64,000 nt of DNA from Sphagnum compactum (GCA_965153455.1 OZ234497.1:15803872-15867871), one strand, 5' to 3'; numbered from the stretch's first letter, positions 46,401 through 59,299 are shown. Notes: generated by a model not told the origin, from the letters alone. Translations and numbers: made by a program.

Positions 46401-48425
46401 AATATAACCAACCTGTACAACAACAACAACAACAATATAATAATAATAATAATAATAATAATGATTACCATTATATCAATTTTCACATATATTTTCATGT
46501 TCAATAATAATATAGTTCACTTTGTGGGGGCGGGGGGGGGGGGGGGAGTCTTTTGTATATTTTATGAAACTATTGAGATAAAGGTGCTCTTTTTTTTTTT
46601 GGGTGTACTATGAAATAATATAATATTTGAAAGAATATTTTATAGAAATTAAATATATTTTCATAGTGAAATTCTAAGCACCCAATATACATTTAAATAA
46701 ATTACATTGAATTCGTTGCAACTTATATCCTTCTACATGCCATTTGAAAAAAATGGAAGTGACTCTAGACTTTGTCATTAGTTTAGTTTCATATTCATTC
46801 AAAAATTAACAACAAACAAACAAACAAACAATTCTTATCATATATATACTTCATGGTTCACGACACATTTGTGCAAGGTAAACTTTGTGGTTTCATCCAT
46901 TTTTGAATGAAAACATATGTGATTCATGTTTACCGTACATTGGACATGAGTGTAATATGTGCGGTTACTTGGTGGGCCAATGATATTTTTTTACCTCATT
47001 AGCTGGAAAGACAAAAATATTTTTCTTATCACCGTCACTATACACGGCAAGAATTTCTTTTAGTTGAGGTTCCTCCTTGCTTGACGAATTTTCCTTCAAT
47101 CTCGAAGTGGGTGCTCGATTATTTGTTGTTTTGTTTCCACCCATTATTTGTTCCATTTGGCTTAGTTTGTCATTCTCCACTATGAGAATATTGGGCCATT
47201 TTGTCGGCCCACCTAAGACATGAAAAAAAAATTGCAGGTGCCTAAGAACACCCTACTTCTGGGGTACTTATTCTGTTTCATATTAATTAGTTAGGGGTGC
47301 CTCACAAGTCCAAATTATTATTTTATTTTTGCAATGAGCCAATTTGATTGGCCCATTGGAAAAAATAAAATAAAATTGAAACTATGGAGGCTCCCCCGAA
47401 ATAGAAGTTTCTATGGAAAGATGGAGTGCCATTCCCCTTTGGCCCACCTAAAAGGTGAGAAGGGGAGGACTTTGGGCAAAACATATGGGATTAAAGCCAG
47501 GTGCTATTGGGAACACCCTTGGGGAACACATTGGGAACCTAGGGAACATGTTGGGAACAATGAAAAAATGAAAAAAAAATCATCTAAGACACATACTTAG
47601 TCATTTTATTTGTTCGATCGATTTTAGGGCAATACTTACAGGCTTCCTTTGCCCGACCAGCTCTGGATGATGGAGCTTGCTTTCCATCATCAGGCAAAGC
47701 TTCTTTGATAGCCCTAAAGTACCCGCGGTGTTCATGGACGTGATGTTTGCTATAGTTTTGTGCATGGATGAGGAGAGCATCCCAGCCTTTGAACTTTTTC
47801 TCATCTAAACACACAGCACAGCTATGGTCTTCGATCTGAAAGCCTTTGCAATGGGTTTGAAACCATTTTTGTCTTTCCATCAGCTCCTAGTGTTCGCACC
47901 CAAAAAAACCCCCCAAAAAAAAAAAACTCAAATTCAGCTATATTACTTTCTAATTAATTAGGTTTTTTTTTAAAAAATATTAAATATAAAGAATAAATAA
48001 TATATCAACTTATTTAGCTATATTACTTATTAGGTTTTTTAGAAAACTATTTACATGTAGAGAAATAAATAATATATCAAACTTTCAAGGGAGTTGGTTT
48101 TTCTGAGTCTAAACAAACACACCTTTTTTACCAAAGGCAATAACCTTCTATATGTGGCATCTTCAATATGTTTTACATGTGCAGATTGTTGTTGAGCTTG
48201 TTGACTCCCCTTTTCAACCTCTTGATACTTATTAGCCTTGACCCTTGTGGTGGTATTGGCATCATGAAAATTATTATTATTATTGTTGTTGTTGTTGTTG
48301 TTATTATTATTGCAGCGGGTTGCTGCTGCAAACAAGGAACCCGAATGTGAAAGATCCTTGAATCGCTTCCGAGCTGCATACTCATGAGCTTGCTCAACTA
48401 GATTGTATCCTCGTTTGTGATCCAT
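43463..48425 (-). CDS. SGS3-like zf-XS / coiled-coil protein (probable RNA-silencing factor)
   Basis: SGS3 and related FDM proteins bind RNA and act in siRNA production or RNA-directed DNA methylation. Proposed exons: 48123-48425, 47640-47886, 46995-47212, 46307-46412, about 45721-45955, 45224-45420, 44520-44661 and 43463-43708, giving roughly 560 residues (SGS3 is about 600). Exon 2 carries a zf-XS-like finger: CAVCLDEKKFKGWDALLIHA with HEHRGYFRAIKEAL. Exon 3 has KWPNILIVEND, resembling the start of an XS domain, but the XS region is divergent. Exons 6-8 join exactly in phase into a long coiled coil (DDIKKEAEDAKENKLQSEIE). Residues 39-52 are poly-asparagine from a microsatellite. The exon 4-5 junction does not fit in phase with the best sites, so an exon boundary is wrong or a small exon is missing. 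Confidence 0.65.
44960..45160. repeat. Intronic repeat, two copies, with a third at 46850-46975
   Basis: GTAATTTGACATTAGTGTAA followed by ATATGTG or ATGCGTG occurs at about 45018 and 45112, each preceded by TTTCATCCATATA or similar. The third copy near 46931 reads ACATTGGACATGAGTGTAAT with ATGTGCGGTTAC. All three lie in introns of the SGS3-like gene. Confidence 0.8.
46421..46461. repeat. (AAC)n(AAT)n microsatellite beside an exon acceptor
   Basis: On the gene strand this is an ATT/GTT run ending about ten bases before the exon 4 acceptor of the SGS3-like gene, so it doubles as its pyrimidine-rich tract. Confidence 0.9.
48270..48311 (-). repeat. Coding AAT/AAC microsatellite (poly-Asn, 14 residues)
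   Basis: Trinucleotide run inside exon 1 of the SGS3-like gene; on the coding strand it reads as 14 asparagine codons. Length is likely to vary between individuals. Confidence 0.9.
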
Positions 48426-48452
48426 TTGTTATTTATTTATTTCATCGCTCCC

Positions 48453-48476
48453 TCACTCACTCACTCACTCACTCAC
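48453..48476. repeat. (TCAC)n microsatellite upstream of the SGS3-like start codon
   Basis: Six to seven tetranucleotide units about 30 bp upstream of the start codon on the gene strand, probably in its 5' leader. Confidence 0.93.
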
Positions 48477-51400
48477 ACAATCATGAAGCTTTTGCCTTCC
48501 TTGCCCTGCAAAAATCATTGACTGCACATAACACAAATGAATTGTTTAATTGGGAGTTGTAATTCTAGTTTTGGATCTTGAGTTTGGAAGCTAAGAAATT
48601 GGGGGAAAAAAACAACAATTTGTTGCTTTTTTTCCTCTGTTTTATGAGTGAAAGGGGAGCAAAGTTTACAATGGCATCTCTCTCTCTCTCTCTCATTGGA
48701 AACATGTTTGAGAAACCAACCAACAATCGCAATTTTTCATGGCTACATAAAAGTCAGTATTCCATGTTGTCAAAGACAATGTGCATACCCATTGATCAAT
48801 TAGATTGGATCTTCAATGGATGGGTCATCTTTATTTTGCTGGATTTTCTTTTCTCCAAGCATTGGATTTGCTTACTATGCAATTCCTCTTCCTTCATTCC
48901 CTCTGGAGGCATAGCTAAAGAGTATAACCATTTGCTTGAAGTCACAACTAGAGGGCTTTACAACATTGGTAATTTCTGGCTATACTCGGCTCTTTGTGTA
49001 CTTGGCTCTTTTGTTGTGTGTAGTTAGTAGTTTGGATAATGCTGATTCTTCTTGCTTGTCTAGCATTTGTACTTGTTGTAAAGCCCCCATGAAAGCTTGA
49101 ATATTCAAATTCAAGGAAGCTTTACGACGTTGATGATTGCCAAGTTTTTCCATCAAGCTTTCAAGCCATTTTCATCAATCTTTTTTTAAGTCTTACAAGC
49201 AATCACAACATATGGGTTTTTAAAGTTCCCATATCAAAGAGGAAATCCATACTTCAAGCTTATGAAACCAAGAATTTAGGTGCACAATGTGTTGTCATCT
49301 ACAACATGCATTCCATCAGCCCAATCTTCTAACAAATTTTGCCTTCAAATTTGTAGGTTTGATTTGTACCCAAAATTAAAAATTGCATTCAATTTTTTTT
49401 GCCTAATGTCAAATTCTTGTACGTTGAAATTGCGTTAGATGTAAATTTGGCTATAAAACCATATCTACAATAGTACTAAATTTTAGAATTCATAGTGGCA
49501 TTAATCTCAAGCCCCCAACCTAGCAAGATTGCCTAGGGCCAAAGTTCACATAATAACAAAGCAAGATTTGATTATTACCTACTTCTAAGGCATTGAGACT
49601 AAGGGAAGAAACAAAACAATCTAGTTCTCTTTACAAGCTTGTATTAGTCCTATTAGAATGAAGCTACTAACACATTGCAAAAATATCATTCTCAAGAGAA
49701 TTTCACTAAAGAGGATTTGTGAATCTTTTGAATTGTGCACACTTGTGAATTGAAAGATCAAAGGTCAGGCAACATGTACAGATTTGAATTTTTTTCTTGT
49801 GAACTTCAATATTATGTTAGTGCGGAAAGGTGTGCAAAGACTTTGAAATTCAGATGAAAATTGCATAGAGCTTTGTGAAGGGAACTTTTTTATCAGGTTT
49901 GACTTAGGGGATTGTAGGTTACAATAATTTTTAGAGATATATTTGGGTACATTACAAAATGAAAAAGGGCAAAGGTTGCATCCATTCATTCCTTAATCCA
50001 CCACCCATTCCTCTCCATATCTTTTTTTTGCATGTTGATGGAGCTTAGAACATTTATTTTATTTTATTAAAATTATTACAAGAAACTACTGTGTTTGAAT
50101 ATTTTATTACAAGGCTAATTAGAATATTTTTAAGTGTTAAGTGGGTCCACATTCAATTGTGGAACAATCATTTCATGTCACTAATGAAATTGTCACTGAC
50201 GGAATGAAAGTTTTGTCAATACTTTTTCAAACTTGATTTAGTGACTTTCATTTCCATATATTTGTGCAATTTGAACACCTTTTAACTCAAATTGATTAAA
50301 GGGGAGAAAAAATGTTCCAAATTTTGATTACAAAACCAACAAAGTAATATGATATAACTCATTTAAAATTTGGACACCTAACCTAACACTTTCAAAGTTA
50401 TATAATTTTCAATGACCTAATGAATTTAATTTGATGTTGGGTCTTAGGATGTGAGTAACAAGGTATGGTCATGCAACCCATAGCCAAAGCCTTTGGTATT
50501 TTCCATATTATTCAAATTCACATAATGTCATCATTGTTAGCAATCTCGAATGTGAATGAATTTCATGACCATCACAAAATGGTCATTGAATGGAACTCAT
50601 ATATAACAATGTTTCATCTACCTCCATGATTTGAGAATACATCTAGCCAATGACAAAACAATGTTTTGTCAAAACGGTCTTTTATTTTAAACCATACATG
50701 CCTAGTCATCACATTTCAATACATTAATTGATGCCAATTTCCATTGAGGAAATTTAGTGCTTAAGTTTAACTTTAAATCAAAAGGAAGGACTAAAAATGG
50801 ACAACATGTAATTTTACTAAACCACAAAAAAATTGAAAGCTCACCCTATAATAAGATTATTAACATTTTAGATTTAAAAAGAAACCATTAATAATCAGAA
50901 AGCATGAAAAAGAGGAAATTCCAACCTAAAGGAAAGAAAAAACCAAAGCACAAAACAAAATTGAAAAAAGGTTTTGAATGATAACAAAAATCATACACAT
51001 GTTGATGAACTTTCAACATGTATGGTAATGACCACCTCCACAATAACCCTATTAATTTTGTCAATTTGTTGCAAAAGGTGTAGGTTAATGTTACCAAAAT
51101 ACCGAATTTATCACAAGATTAACAATCATAAGAAAATGCAATCATGATGTTGGCTATTTCAAACAAAACCTAAAAGAGAAAGAGAAGATCAAAAACCCTG
51201 AGAAAATATGGCAACATAGAAGGGGGAAAGATTGGAAACCCCCAAAAAAGATTAAAAAGAAGAGAGGACATAAAGATATAAGAGAAAATTAAATTCAACA
51301 TAACTTCAAAGAAAAAATGGAATATTTGTTCATGTACTTCTTAAGATACCTATTAAGGATGAAATTGTCAACTTATGCCTTAAAAGGTGCACTAGCTTTA

Positions 51401-51689
51401 AAGATGATGTGTATAACAATTTCTTTGATAGACTCATCAATATCCTTCAATAAAAACATCAAGTCACCCTTCGTGTCTTCCATCAATGTTACAATATGTT
51501 GCAACATCATGAATTCGTCTCTATCATAAGTTCAAACACAATCTATTAGGGTTGAAAATGTGGATGCATACTGCAAACTTAATGTTAACATCTCTAGAAT
51601 TCCCTTAATCATCACCATCACCAATAATAATGTGAACTTTTATTTTTCTTGTTTTGTTTTTATTTAAATTCCAAAACAATATTTTGAGA

Positions 51690-52330
51690 TGTGTATGTGT
51701 CCCCTTGGAAACCTATATGAGTGTGTACCCTTGAAAACCAAAGTGTGTTTTCTTACCTTATAATATATTTTTAGGTGTGTGTGTGTTCCTTGGAAATGGA
51801 TGTGACCTTGGAAATCCCCTTAGAACCTTTGTATGTGTGTGTTCTTACCCTGGAAACCCTTGAAAATCAATGTGTGTGTTTTTACTTTGGAAACTTTGGG
51901 TGTGTGGGTTCTTTCTTTGGAAACCCCTTGGAAATGTGTGTATGTGCTTTTATTGTGGAAACTAGAACCTCCATGTGTGAACTAGAACTAGATCCTCTTA
52001 CCTTGGAAACTAGAACCAAAAAACTTAACAAAAACCAAAACCTTTTAACCAAAATTCAAAACTTGTGTGTGTGGAAATTGGACTAGAAAAGGAAACTAGA
52101 ACATTTTACCTTGGAAATTAGAACTAAAAAAGTTTTGTGCTTACCTTAGGTGTGACCACACATAACCAAAAAAGGAAACTAGAACCTCTTACCTTAGAAA
52201 CTAGTATCAGAAAGCTTACCTAGAAACTATAACCAATAAAGCTTACCCTAAAAACTTTAAACTTGAAACAAAACCCAGAAAAGCTTGTGCGTAAAATTGA
52301 AACCAAAAAACTTTGTGTGGAAACCAAAAC
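51690..52330. repeat. Degenerate minisatellite (TTACCTTGGAAACTAGAACC type)
   Basis: About ten or more variable units of roughly 40-60 bp. The left half combines CCTTGGAAA with TGTGTGTGT, and the right half combines ACCTTGGAAACTAGAACC with AAAAAGCTTA. A 103-codon cysteine-containing frame (51775-52086) follows from the repeat. Confidence 0.8.
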
Positions 52331-52789
52331 TAGAAAAACATGCACCCCATAATGTGTGTTATTAAAACACCATCTTGTTTATATTTTTTTGTTCCAATAT
52401 TGATCATCTTCTTATTTTGTTTAGGGTTGCTATGGCACCATGCAAACAAAAAAAATAATGTTATGAGGTTAGTCCAAACCTTCCATCCTTGTGGGTGAGG
52501 AGTAGGAAGTCGCCTTAATAGAAGAAGTTGCCCCAAGTGAGGTAGCAACACCAAATCCAAAAGCTAATGCAACAACAATTCAATGTGAAAATCGGAACAT
52601 GCAAATAAAACTAGATATTTCAATTTAGTTAGGTTTGTTATTGTACATAAAATTCACAACCCAAATTGGCTTGGACCCATGTATGGAATACAAAGTACTT
52701 TTTGTTAGATTATATTTGTTGTGTTTCAATGCCATGTTAACCCCTCCCTCCTTCAGTCACATATGACACAGAAAGATTGACTAAGTCAA

Positions 52790-53000
52790 CTGGGGTGTGT
52801 GAGTGTGCATGTGCAAGATGCGGGGGTGTAAGGTGCAAGGGTGTGGAAGTCCCTTGTGGCACGTGACATGGTGCTAACATGGCATCAACATGGTGCCTAC
52901 GTGGTAGATGGTTTGACATAACATTCATGATGTGGTGCCTATGTGGTGGAAGGGCTAAAATGGAATTTGTGATGTGTTGCCCATGTGGCAAAAAGGTTGC
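52790..53000. repeat. Degenerate GTGGTGCC-type repeat
   Basis: Irregular copies of ATGGTGCCTACGTGGTAGA and GATGTGGTGCCTATGTGGTG, mixed with GGTGCAAGGGTGTG, in a GC-richer stretch. Confidence 0.6.
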
Positions 53001-54997
53001 TATCGTAGGGGTGTGAAGGGTTCAAGGTGTGGGGTGCATGCAATGAAATTAGTTGGCATCTTAGGCCCACTTTAGACAAGCGTCCAAGGAGTAGAGTCAA
53101 ATGAAATCAAGCATTTCTATTGATTTAAGAGCCTTAAATTGGTCCCAAGGCCTTTAAACAAGGGTTAAGGATCAAGACAAATCAAATTGTGATTTAGCTT
53201 ACATGGCATCATTTTGGAGGGAAAACCAATTGGTTCAGACAAAAAAAAAGGAGCTTAAAGGAGAGCTCATGGTTTGGAGAATAAAGTGTAAACTAGGGTC
53301 CAAGGTTGTTCATTTCTTTGTTTTTTTGCTTTTTTTCACTGTTTTCTTTTATCCTTTTTGCTCAAATTTTGTGACAATGGAAGACATGCTATGGATTGAG
53401 GATATTGTTGTCGCTCCCCCATTTCTAACCAATTCTACAGTTGACATGGTTGGTTTTGCGAATCTTTAAAAGGTGATTGCTAGAAAGAGAACATTTTCAG
53501 CCTTTCCAATTGCACGAAATGAAGGTGAATCAAAAGGTGGGGTAAAAAGAAGAGTTGAAATGTCAATTTTCAGAAGTGGAAGGGGATTTGAATTTACAAG
53601 AAATGTTTAAACTAGTTGCTGTTCCAAAAAAGAGCATTGAGGGAGAAGACAGTTGTGATATATTGTGCCTACACCCATCCATTGTGTGGAGTAAAACTAA
53701 AAAAGAAGAAAATAAACAAAAAATTAAAAAACCTTGAGAAAAAAAAAGAAAAAATACCAAGGGTTAACCCAATCCTCTCACATGCCAATTGGACCCTCAA
53801 ATTGGACCCCAAGCCTTTAGACACACTCATTGTGCCTTAGGAAAAAAAAAAAATTAATGTAAAGAAGGGACCAATTCAAGGTTCAATTTACTTCAAATTG
53901 GTCCTCGGGCTTTTGGTCCCTGGACCCTTGTCTAAAGTGGCCCTTAGTTTGTTGTTGTATGTATTTCAAATTTTTCTTGAATGTGTTAGTGGCTGATGAT
54001 GGTTGACAAAAATTGTAATGTTTGGAAAACCAATTCATTCTCTTTGGTTCTTGCTGTTTTAAAAAATATTTTCCATCAATTTTGAGTATTGAATTTGTAC
54101 CCATGCCAACAATCATCTATGCAACTGATCTTAGTGAACAAATTGCTAGCTACATAGACACAATGTGAAAATTTCATACAGGAAAACCATGCAAAATTAA
54201 AAGCATCTGCTAGTTGACAATGCACGCATAAAACAGAATGACATAATTGCAACCCTTTGACACTAGAGATAGATATTGAGATATATTTTTCAGTATGTGT
54301 GAATATCAGTATCTTAAACTAGAAAAGAGGAGCGATCTTACACCTACTCCTTGAAAGTGGCAGGGATGTTATGCCTACATACATAGTTCATAGTTAGGTC
54401 ATTACCAAATGTCAAAACAAAACCCTACTCCTGTATTACGCGTGAATTTACATCACTGTGTCTTGCAAGTTGCGTCAGGCACATTTCCCATACTTGTTGT
54501 GTCAAGACCTCGATGACCAACACATCTACTGCTGATGAAGTTTCCAAAGAAGAGAATTGGTCTCATAGCCATGTGAGATAATTAACCATGACCGGCACAC
54601 TCTATACCCAGATAGAAAGCTTCCAAAAATGAGGGGGTCTTGTGACCACAGCATGAGATACTTCACCATTGTGTCTAAACTGTAACCTTGCATTCCCTAC
54701 AGAGTGCTTCAGAAGAAGCCATCACAACCAACAGTAAGCTATTTCTGAAATTTGACCTGCTCCTGAACAAGGGCTCTGGACAAATCACAGAAGATATTGA
54801 ATGGACCAGTGATATAATCAGATCCGAAAGCATGCCAAATTCCTGCAGTAGGAAATCACCATGTCCCTCTTGATTGGCATGCCATGTTGACTGGTATATA
54901 TGGATACTGGCATTCCTCCTCTCTTTGCCTGCATGACTTCCAGTCGAGTTGTCACCGTCCCAGCTTGGCCTACATTTTGGCAATGGACCCCCCAAGC

Positions 54998-55003
54998 TTT
55001 ATT
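54998..55003 (-). terminator. Polyadenylation signal AATAAA of FEN1
   Basis: AATAAA on the minus strand about 30 bp after the FEN1 stop codon; real 3' ends may also lie further downstream. Confidence 0.4.
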
Positions 55004-55032
55004 TTCTTGGATGAGTATGCAAGCTCACAAAC

Positions 55033-58000
55033 TCATTTGTTTTTACCTTTCTTAACAGGAGCTTTGGCCTTTGCAGGTGCTTTCTTTGGAGCAGTTTTTG
55101 TCTGCTTACCAGCTGGTGCTGATACGGCAGGTGCCTCCTGGAAATTCCATCAAACAATGCAATCAAACTTTCATCAAGTCACCACACAACACCATGGGTT
55201 ATCTAGTTTCAAATGCCTTCAGTAGAATATCAGCACTACGAATATCACATACCTTCCTCTTGGGGGATGATGCAACAACCCCACCAAAGAATGACTCTAG
55301 CCTGGAAAATCACAAATGAAAGCATAGCCATTGATGGTTAGTATCTTGACCTTTGCCATAGCTCCGACAATAAATTGCTGTAGCTCACAAAGCAGAGAAA
55401 GGTTCGGTTTGCTATTCCTTTGTTGAAGGCATATCCCTGCTCATTGCTAAGAATTCTGATTCCTTTGAGAAATATCAAGAACCGTTAGAAGCACCACTTG
55501 TTAGAAGCATACCTTCCTTGTGAAGACTTGTTCTTTGCAACTTTTATTTTTGCGATTGCCTGCATGCAATATGCAGATCACTCAGTTTGCTTGTTCTGCC
55601 AATGCAACAAAAGCAATACAGAAAGGCTGAGTCAAGTATCCAACCTTCATGATCCGGTCGTTGTTGAAGCCATTCTCTTCAACAAGGAACTTCCGCAACC
55701 CCTACATTAGGCCCGCATTACATTGTTCCCCATAAGTGACAACAGTATGATCACCTACATGGACTGATGAGGGCATGGAGCTTAAGATAACCTTGAAAAT
55801 TGCAGATGCTGTCAACACTTAAAGAAGAAACATGTCAGACCCAACTGACATGGAACATTGTAACAGTTAAGGTAAGAGAAAAACCTCCTCATCAGGTGCA
55901 TTCCATTTGAATTCAGGGAGTTCCTCAGTTGGTGTCACCACTGGTTCTTTGAAGAGCCGTCGGGCCTCCTGATATGGCCATGGATCTGGGATTTGATATC
56001 TGTTCCAACCCCAGGGCATCTCTTTACATGACAAGAAATTTGCAGAGAACAACTGCACAAGCAGGCTTGTAGTGGTTCAAATAATCTCAAGCATTGACAA
56101 AAATACCTATAATGATAAACAAGAGACACAGATGTACCTGTCTTTGTTTAAGTTCTCCAATACAGCCTCCAAAGATCCATGAAGCCGAATTAATTTCAGT
56201 GCTGTTTGTGCACCAATACCTGTGATAACCCACATCTGCAAGTTTACTTGGCTGCTGTGTTCAGATGCTGTTCTCAGATGTGGAGGGATGGCTACAAATT
56301 ATTAGTTAAAGGTTACTCCAGGATGATAAGTGTTATTCCTCCACAGTATGTATCAGTTGTGTTTTTTTCCCTGCGTCTCCTTGCAATATGCTCTAATACA
56401 GCCATAAATGCTTCTTTCAATCAACTATAGTCAACTCCCTACTGTTTGGGTGCCTGCCAGATTCTGATGCTGGACTCTAAAATGAAATGTATGAGAAGGT
56501 GGCCTCCAGGAGCTGAAGCATCCACCTCGAATAGTGTCACAATAGTCACAACCACATAGGATGCACAGATCAACAAATTGATCCATGGTCAGATTCAGCT
56601 CCTGCAACACCTGAGAACCCCAATCACAAAAGCAGTTATAAGACAGATTAATCTTGTCCTCCAACATGAACATCATTGTGCAGTTGTAACAGTTCATTCA
56701 GTTACCTTGGCAATTTCAAACTCCATTACAGGTATTTTGCGTGATGTTGGTTCCATCAAGTGTCGTAAGAATCGAGTCGATCCAAATGTGAGTGAGTCCA
56801 TGTCCTCTGATGCCACTGCATAAACCTGCATCATTGCTCCAAGTTCCCCATCACTTTGGTGCTTGTCATAACTGATCCAAGCAACCATATAACACTTATG
56901 GGGAACAGACACCTGCCAGGTGGAGACCAGAAAAAAGTCTGTGAGACACCCACCTTGTCAGCCTTGCATAGTGCAGCACATTCTGCTTCTGCTTCAGAGG
57001 GAGCCTGCTCAACCATCCAGACCGTTCAAATGCCATTAACACTCTTAGGTCTTACAAAGTTGCACAGGTGAGCCATCGATCTGCCGTAGAAGAGATAAGC
57101 ATCTATATAGACTGTGAAATGACACAAACCTCCACAACAGGAACACCCATGAGTCGCAGCAGCTTCCGGCAATCCTCATTATGCTGCTTTGTTACCTGTA
57201 TCCATGACAGTTCCTTTCAATATACACATATACGAAAGTTCTTCATGCACATGCATGCAAAATTTCTTCCAGCATCCCATACACCTAATGACCAGAGGGC
57301 TATTCAGGAAATGTTTTTACAGCAATGACCAAGCAAACCCCAAAAGCTTCCACTGCAGTGCTAAATGTTGAGTTACCTTTGGACTGATTTATCACAAGCA
57401 TCAGAAGCAGTGGCTCCAAACATACCTTCACTGTCCTTTTGCTGTATTTCTCAATATCAGCTTTCTCTCCACCCTGCATCAAACCAACCAAAACAAAACA
57501 GAGAAGCTCAGCTACTGAAGCAAGCTAGATGCATAGTTTCCAAATCAGGATCCTTACAATTGATCCATCAGCAATTGTCACTTCCTGTCACAACCATAAA
57601 TCATACCTCCATAGCTGTAGTGAGCTCCTCTGATGCATCCTCACGCTTTGCATACCTGAATGGGAAAACACTCATGAGGCACATGACATTGTTATCAAAA
57701 TAGCAACGGGAAACTCTCCCTATACAGAGAGTTCGCATTGCACAATAATCTCAGTTGAAGGTGGAAGAGAATGGGGAAAAAAGTAAGCATTTACTCTTGC
57801 ATTCTCGCTTACAATTAGCTCATTCCCCAGGGAAATTACCGTTTTGCAAGCTCTCCTTTCTTCAGGTCTGGGGGTTTGCCATCAAACACATATCTGGAAC
57901 AAGCACACACATACCAGGATATGACAAGTCTCCAGCCTCACACATGCTTCACCTTTGAATAGGTATAAACAGAATATGTAACAAACAAAGCGAATGCCTC

Positions 58001-58853
58001 CTCTGGTATCATTATCATTGCAGGTGGGAACAGGATACAGCAACTGCTCACAGAGTGGTACATACACAGGCTTCATTCCGGCCTCTAGTACTCGAATAGT
58101 TCGGTTGAACATGCCTTGCAAATGGCTACAACCAACCAACAAATGGTCACAGTGTCAACTCTCCTTGCACAATGAGCTTCCAACAACCACATGCAACTGC
58201 TGCATTTTGTGCAGGGGGTCCAGAAACCATGTCAAGTATTGACACTGACCTTGTAACCTCTCCTGCCTCATTGGTAAGCATCTCATTCCCTGTGCGCCCC
58301 ACAACTATCTGCAAACAAACAAATAACCCTAGTTACACATGCTACACAGGATCTGCAGAGTGTAAAGAAATGTGCCTTGACTTTGGTCATGAGCCCTACA
58401 GTCTAGAATTTGTTTTTCAATGCTTGCTTTTCCTTACTGAGACAAGAAGCAACAAAGCAGGCAGCCGGCCCACATATATTCTGCCTTACCAGGAATTGGT
58501 AAATGCTCATGCTGGCATCTATAGCAATGCGGCGGCCAAAGTAACTCTCGAATTTCTGCTCCTTCATTGCACCCGGTGCATTGTCTGCCAGCAATTTTGT
58601 CAAACCCTGTACAACACCACCAAAGAAGAAGATATTAGCCCTAAAATCAAAACATGGAGCATGGCTTACTACACGAATGAATGACGCCGCGTGCTGCTGC
58701 TGCTGCTGCAGACAAGAACACAACTAGCCTGCCGTGTCGTTTTAATGTAATCTGAACAAAAGCAGCACTAAAAAAGCCAAAGAAACACCATACAAATTCA
58801 ATGAGCAAGCAAAATGTCATAGCGAGGAAACGATACATAACCTTGATGCCCAT
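55033..58853 (-). CDS. FEN1: Flap endonuclease 1
   Basis: FEN1 removes 5' flaps during Okazaki-fragment maturation and long-patch base-excision repair, bound to PCNA in the nucleus. Seventeen exons join exactly in phase to 391 residues, the normal length: 58842-58853, 58490-58606, 58250-58308, 58066-58125, 57840-57893, 57607-57655, 57426-57473, 57130-57195, 56954-57004, 56706-56825, 56526-56610, 56138-56219, 55885-55999, 55645-55701, 55513-55559, 55253-55301 and 55033-55137. The first coding exon is only MGIK. Catalytic acids are intact: Asp34 in IAIDAS, Asp in VYVFDGKPP, glutamates in APSEAEAEC, aspartates in SEDMDS and in GCDYCD. The PCNA-binding motif QGRLESFF precedes a lysine/alanine-rich tail ([19 protein letters not shown]). 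Confidence 0.98.
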
Positions 58854-59250
58854 GTTTGAGTCTTCTGCTTCTTCTGATCCCCCGACTTCTGTTTCTGTCT
58901 TCCGGGGCACGCAAGCTTCACCAGACCGTCATCAGCGACTTCGACGCAGAACAAATAAACAACAAACTACCGACTAGTTGCAAATGAATTGGAGAAATTA
59001 GGGTACAGATTGAGGCTGGCAAAGCGTGAGCAACAAATGAAAAGCGAAATGTCAGCAGAAATAACACAAGTAGAAGGCCGCGGATCTCCTCGGGCAAGGA
59101 GAAAACGAAGCGGAAGTACCGCGCGCACGAGAGAGCGCGAGAAGAGAGGCGAAGGGCGACGCGCGGCGTTACGCGGCTCTTCTTTGGCGCCATACCGTCC
59201 GTGTTCGGCGACGGGACGGGCCGGGCAATCGGAACTGGTATATGGGGAGT
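58854..59250 (-). promoter_or_regulatory. FEN1 leader/promoter, CpG-rich
   Basis: Upstream of the FEN1 start the sequence is clearly GC- and CpG-rich at 59040-59240, unlike the AT-rich DNA beyond 59280. That marks the likely core promoter and 5' leader. An upstream ATG at 59193 opens a 91-codon frame that ends before FEN1 and is not in frame with it. Confidence 0.6.
59183..59191. promoter_or_regulatory. E2F-type site TTTGGCGCC
   Basis: TTTGGCGCC fits the E2F consensus TTTSSCGS. It lies about 330 bp upstream of the FEN1 start codon in the CpG-rich leader/promoter. E2F sites are typical of S-phase replication genes, so a role in cell-cycle control of FEN1 is a reasonable inference. Confidence 0.6.
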
Positions 59251-59299
59251 TTTTTTGGAATCTTTTGTACGATCGCTCGCTCGTGGACCATTCCAAAGA

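Larger units (their letters stand above)
48430..54500. other. Intergenic region between the SGS3-like gene and FEN1
   Basis: This AT-rich region has no recognisable gene. A plus frame at 48647-49027 (127 codons from its first ATG, with hydrophobic stretches such as WVIFILLDFLF) overlaps the SGS3-like upstream region and matches no family I know. Degenerate minisatellites lie at 51690-52330 and 52790-53000. Confidence 0.5.

Noticed and set aside
48578-49027. 149-codon plus-strand frame, the longest unassigned one on the right half
   Set aside because: It begins with TTG, overlaps the upstream region of the SGS3-like gene on the other strand, and contains a simple CT run. No domain is visible, so it is not called as a gene.
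51775-52086. Cysteine-containing 103-codon frame
   Set aside because: It lies wholly inside a degenerate minisatellite and its periodicity follows the DNA repeat; there is no signal of an independent gene.
54675-54995. 106-codon minus-strand frame downstream of FEN1
   Set aside because: It lies in the likely 3' untranslated region of FEN1 and shows no recognisable domain.
58918-59193. 91-codon frame starting MAPKK upstream of FEN1, possibly an alternative N-terminus
   Set aside because: It terminates before the FEN1 start and is in a different frame; an upstream open reading frame is possible but not an N-terminal extension.
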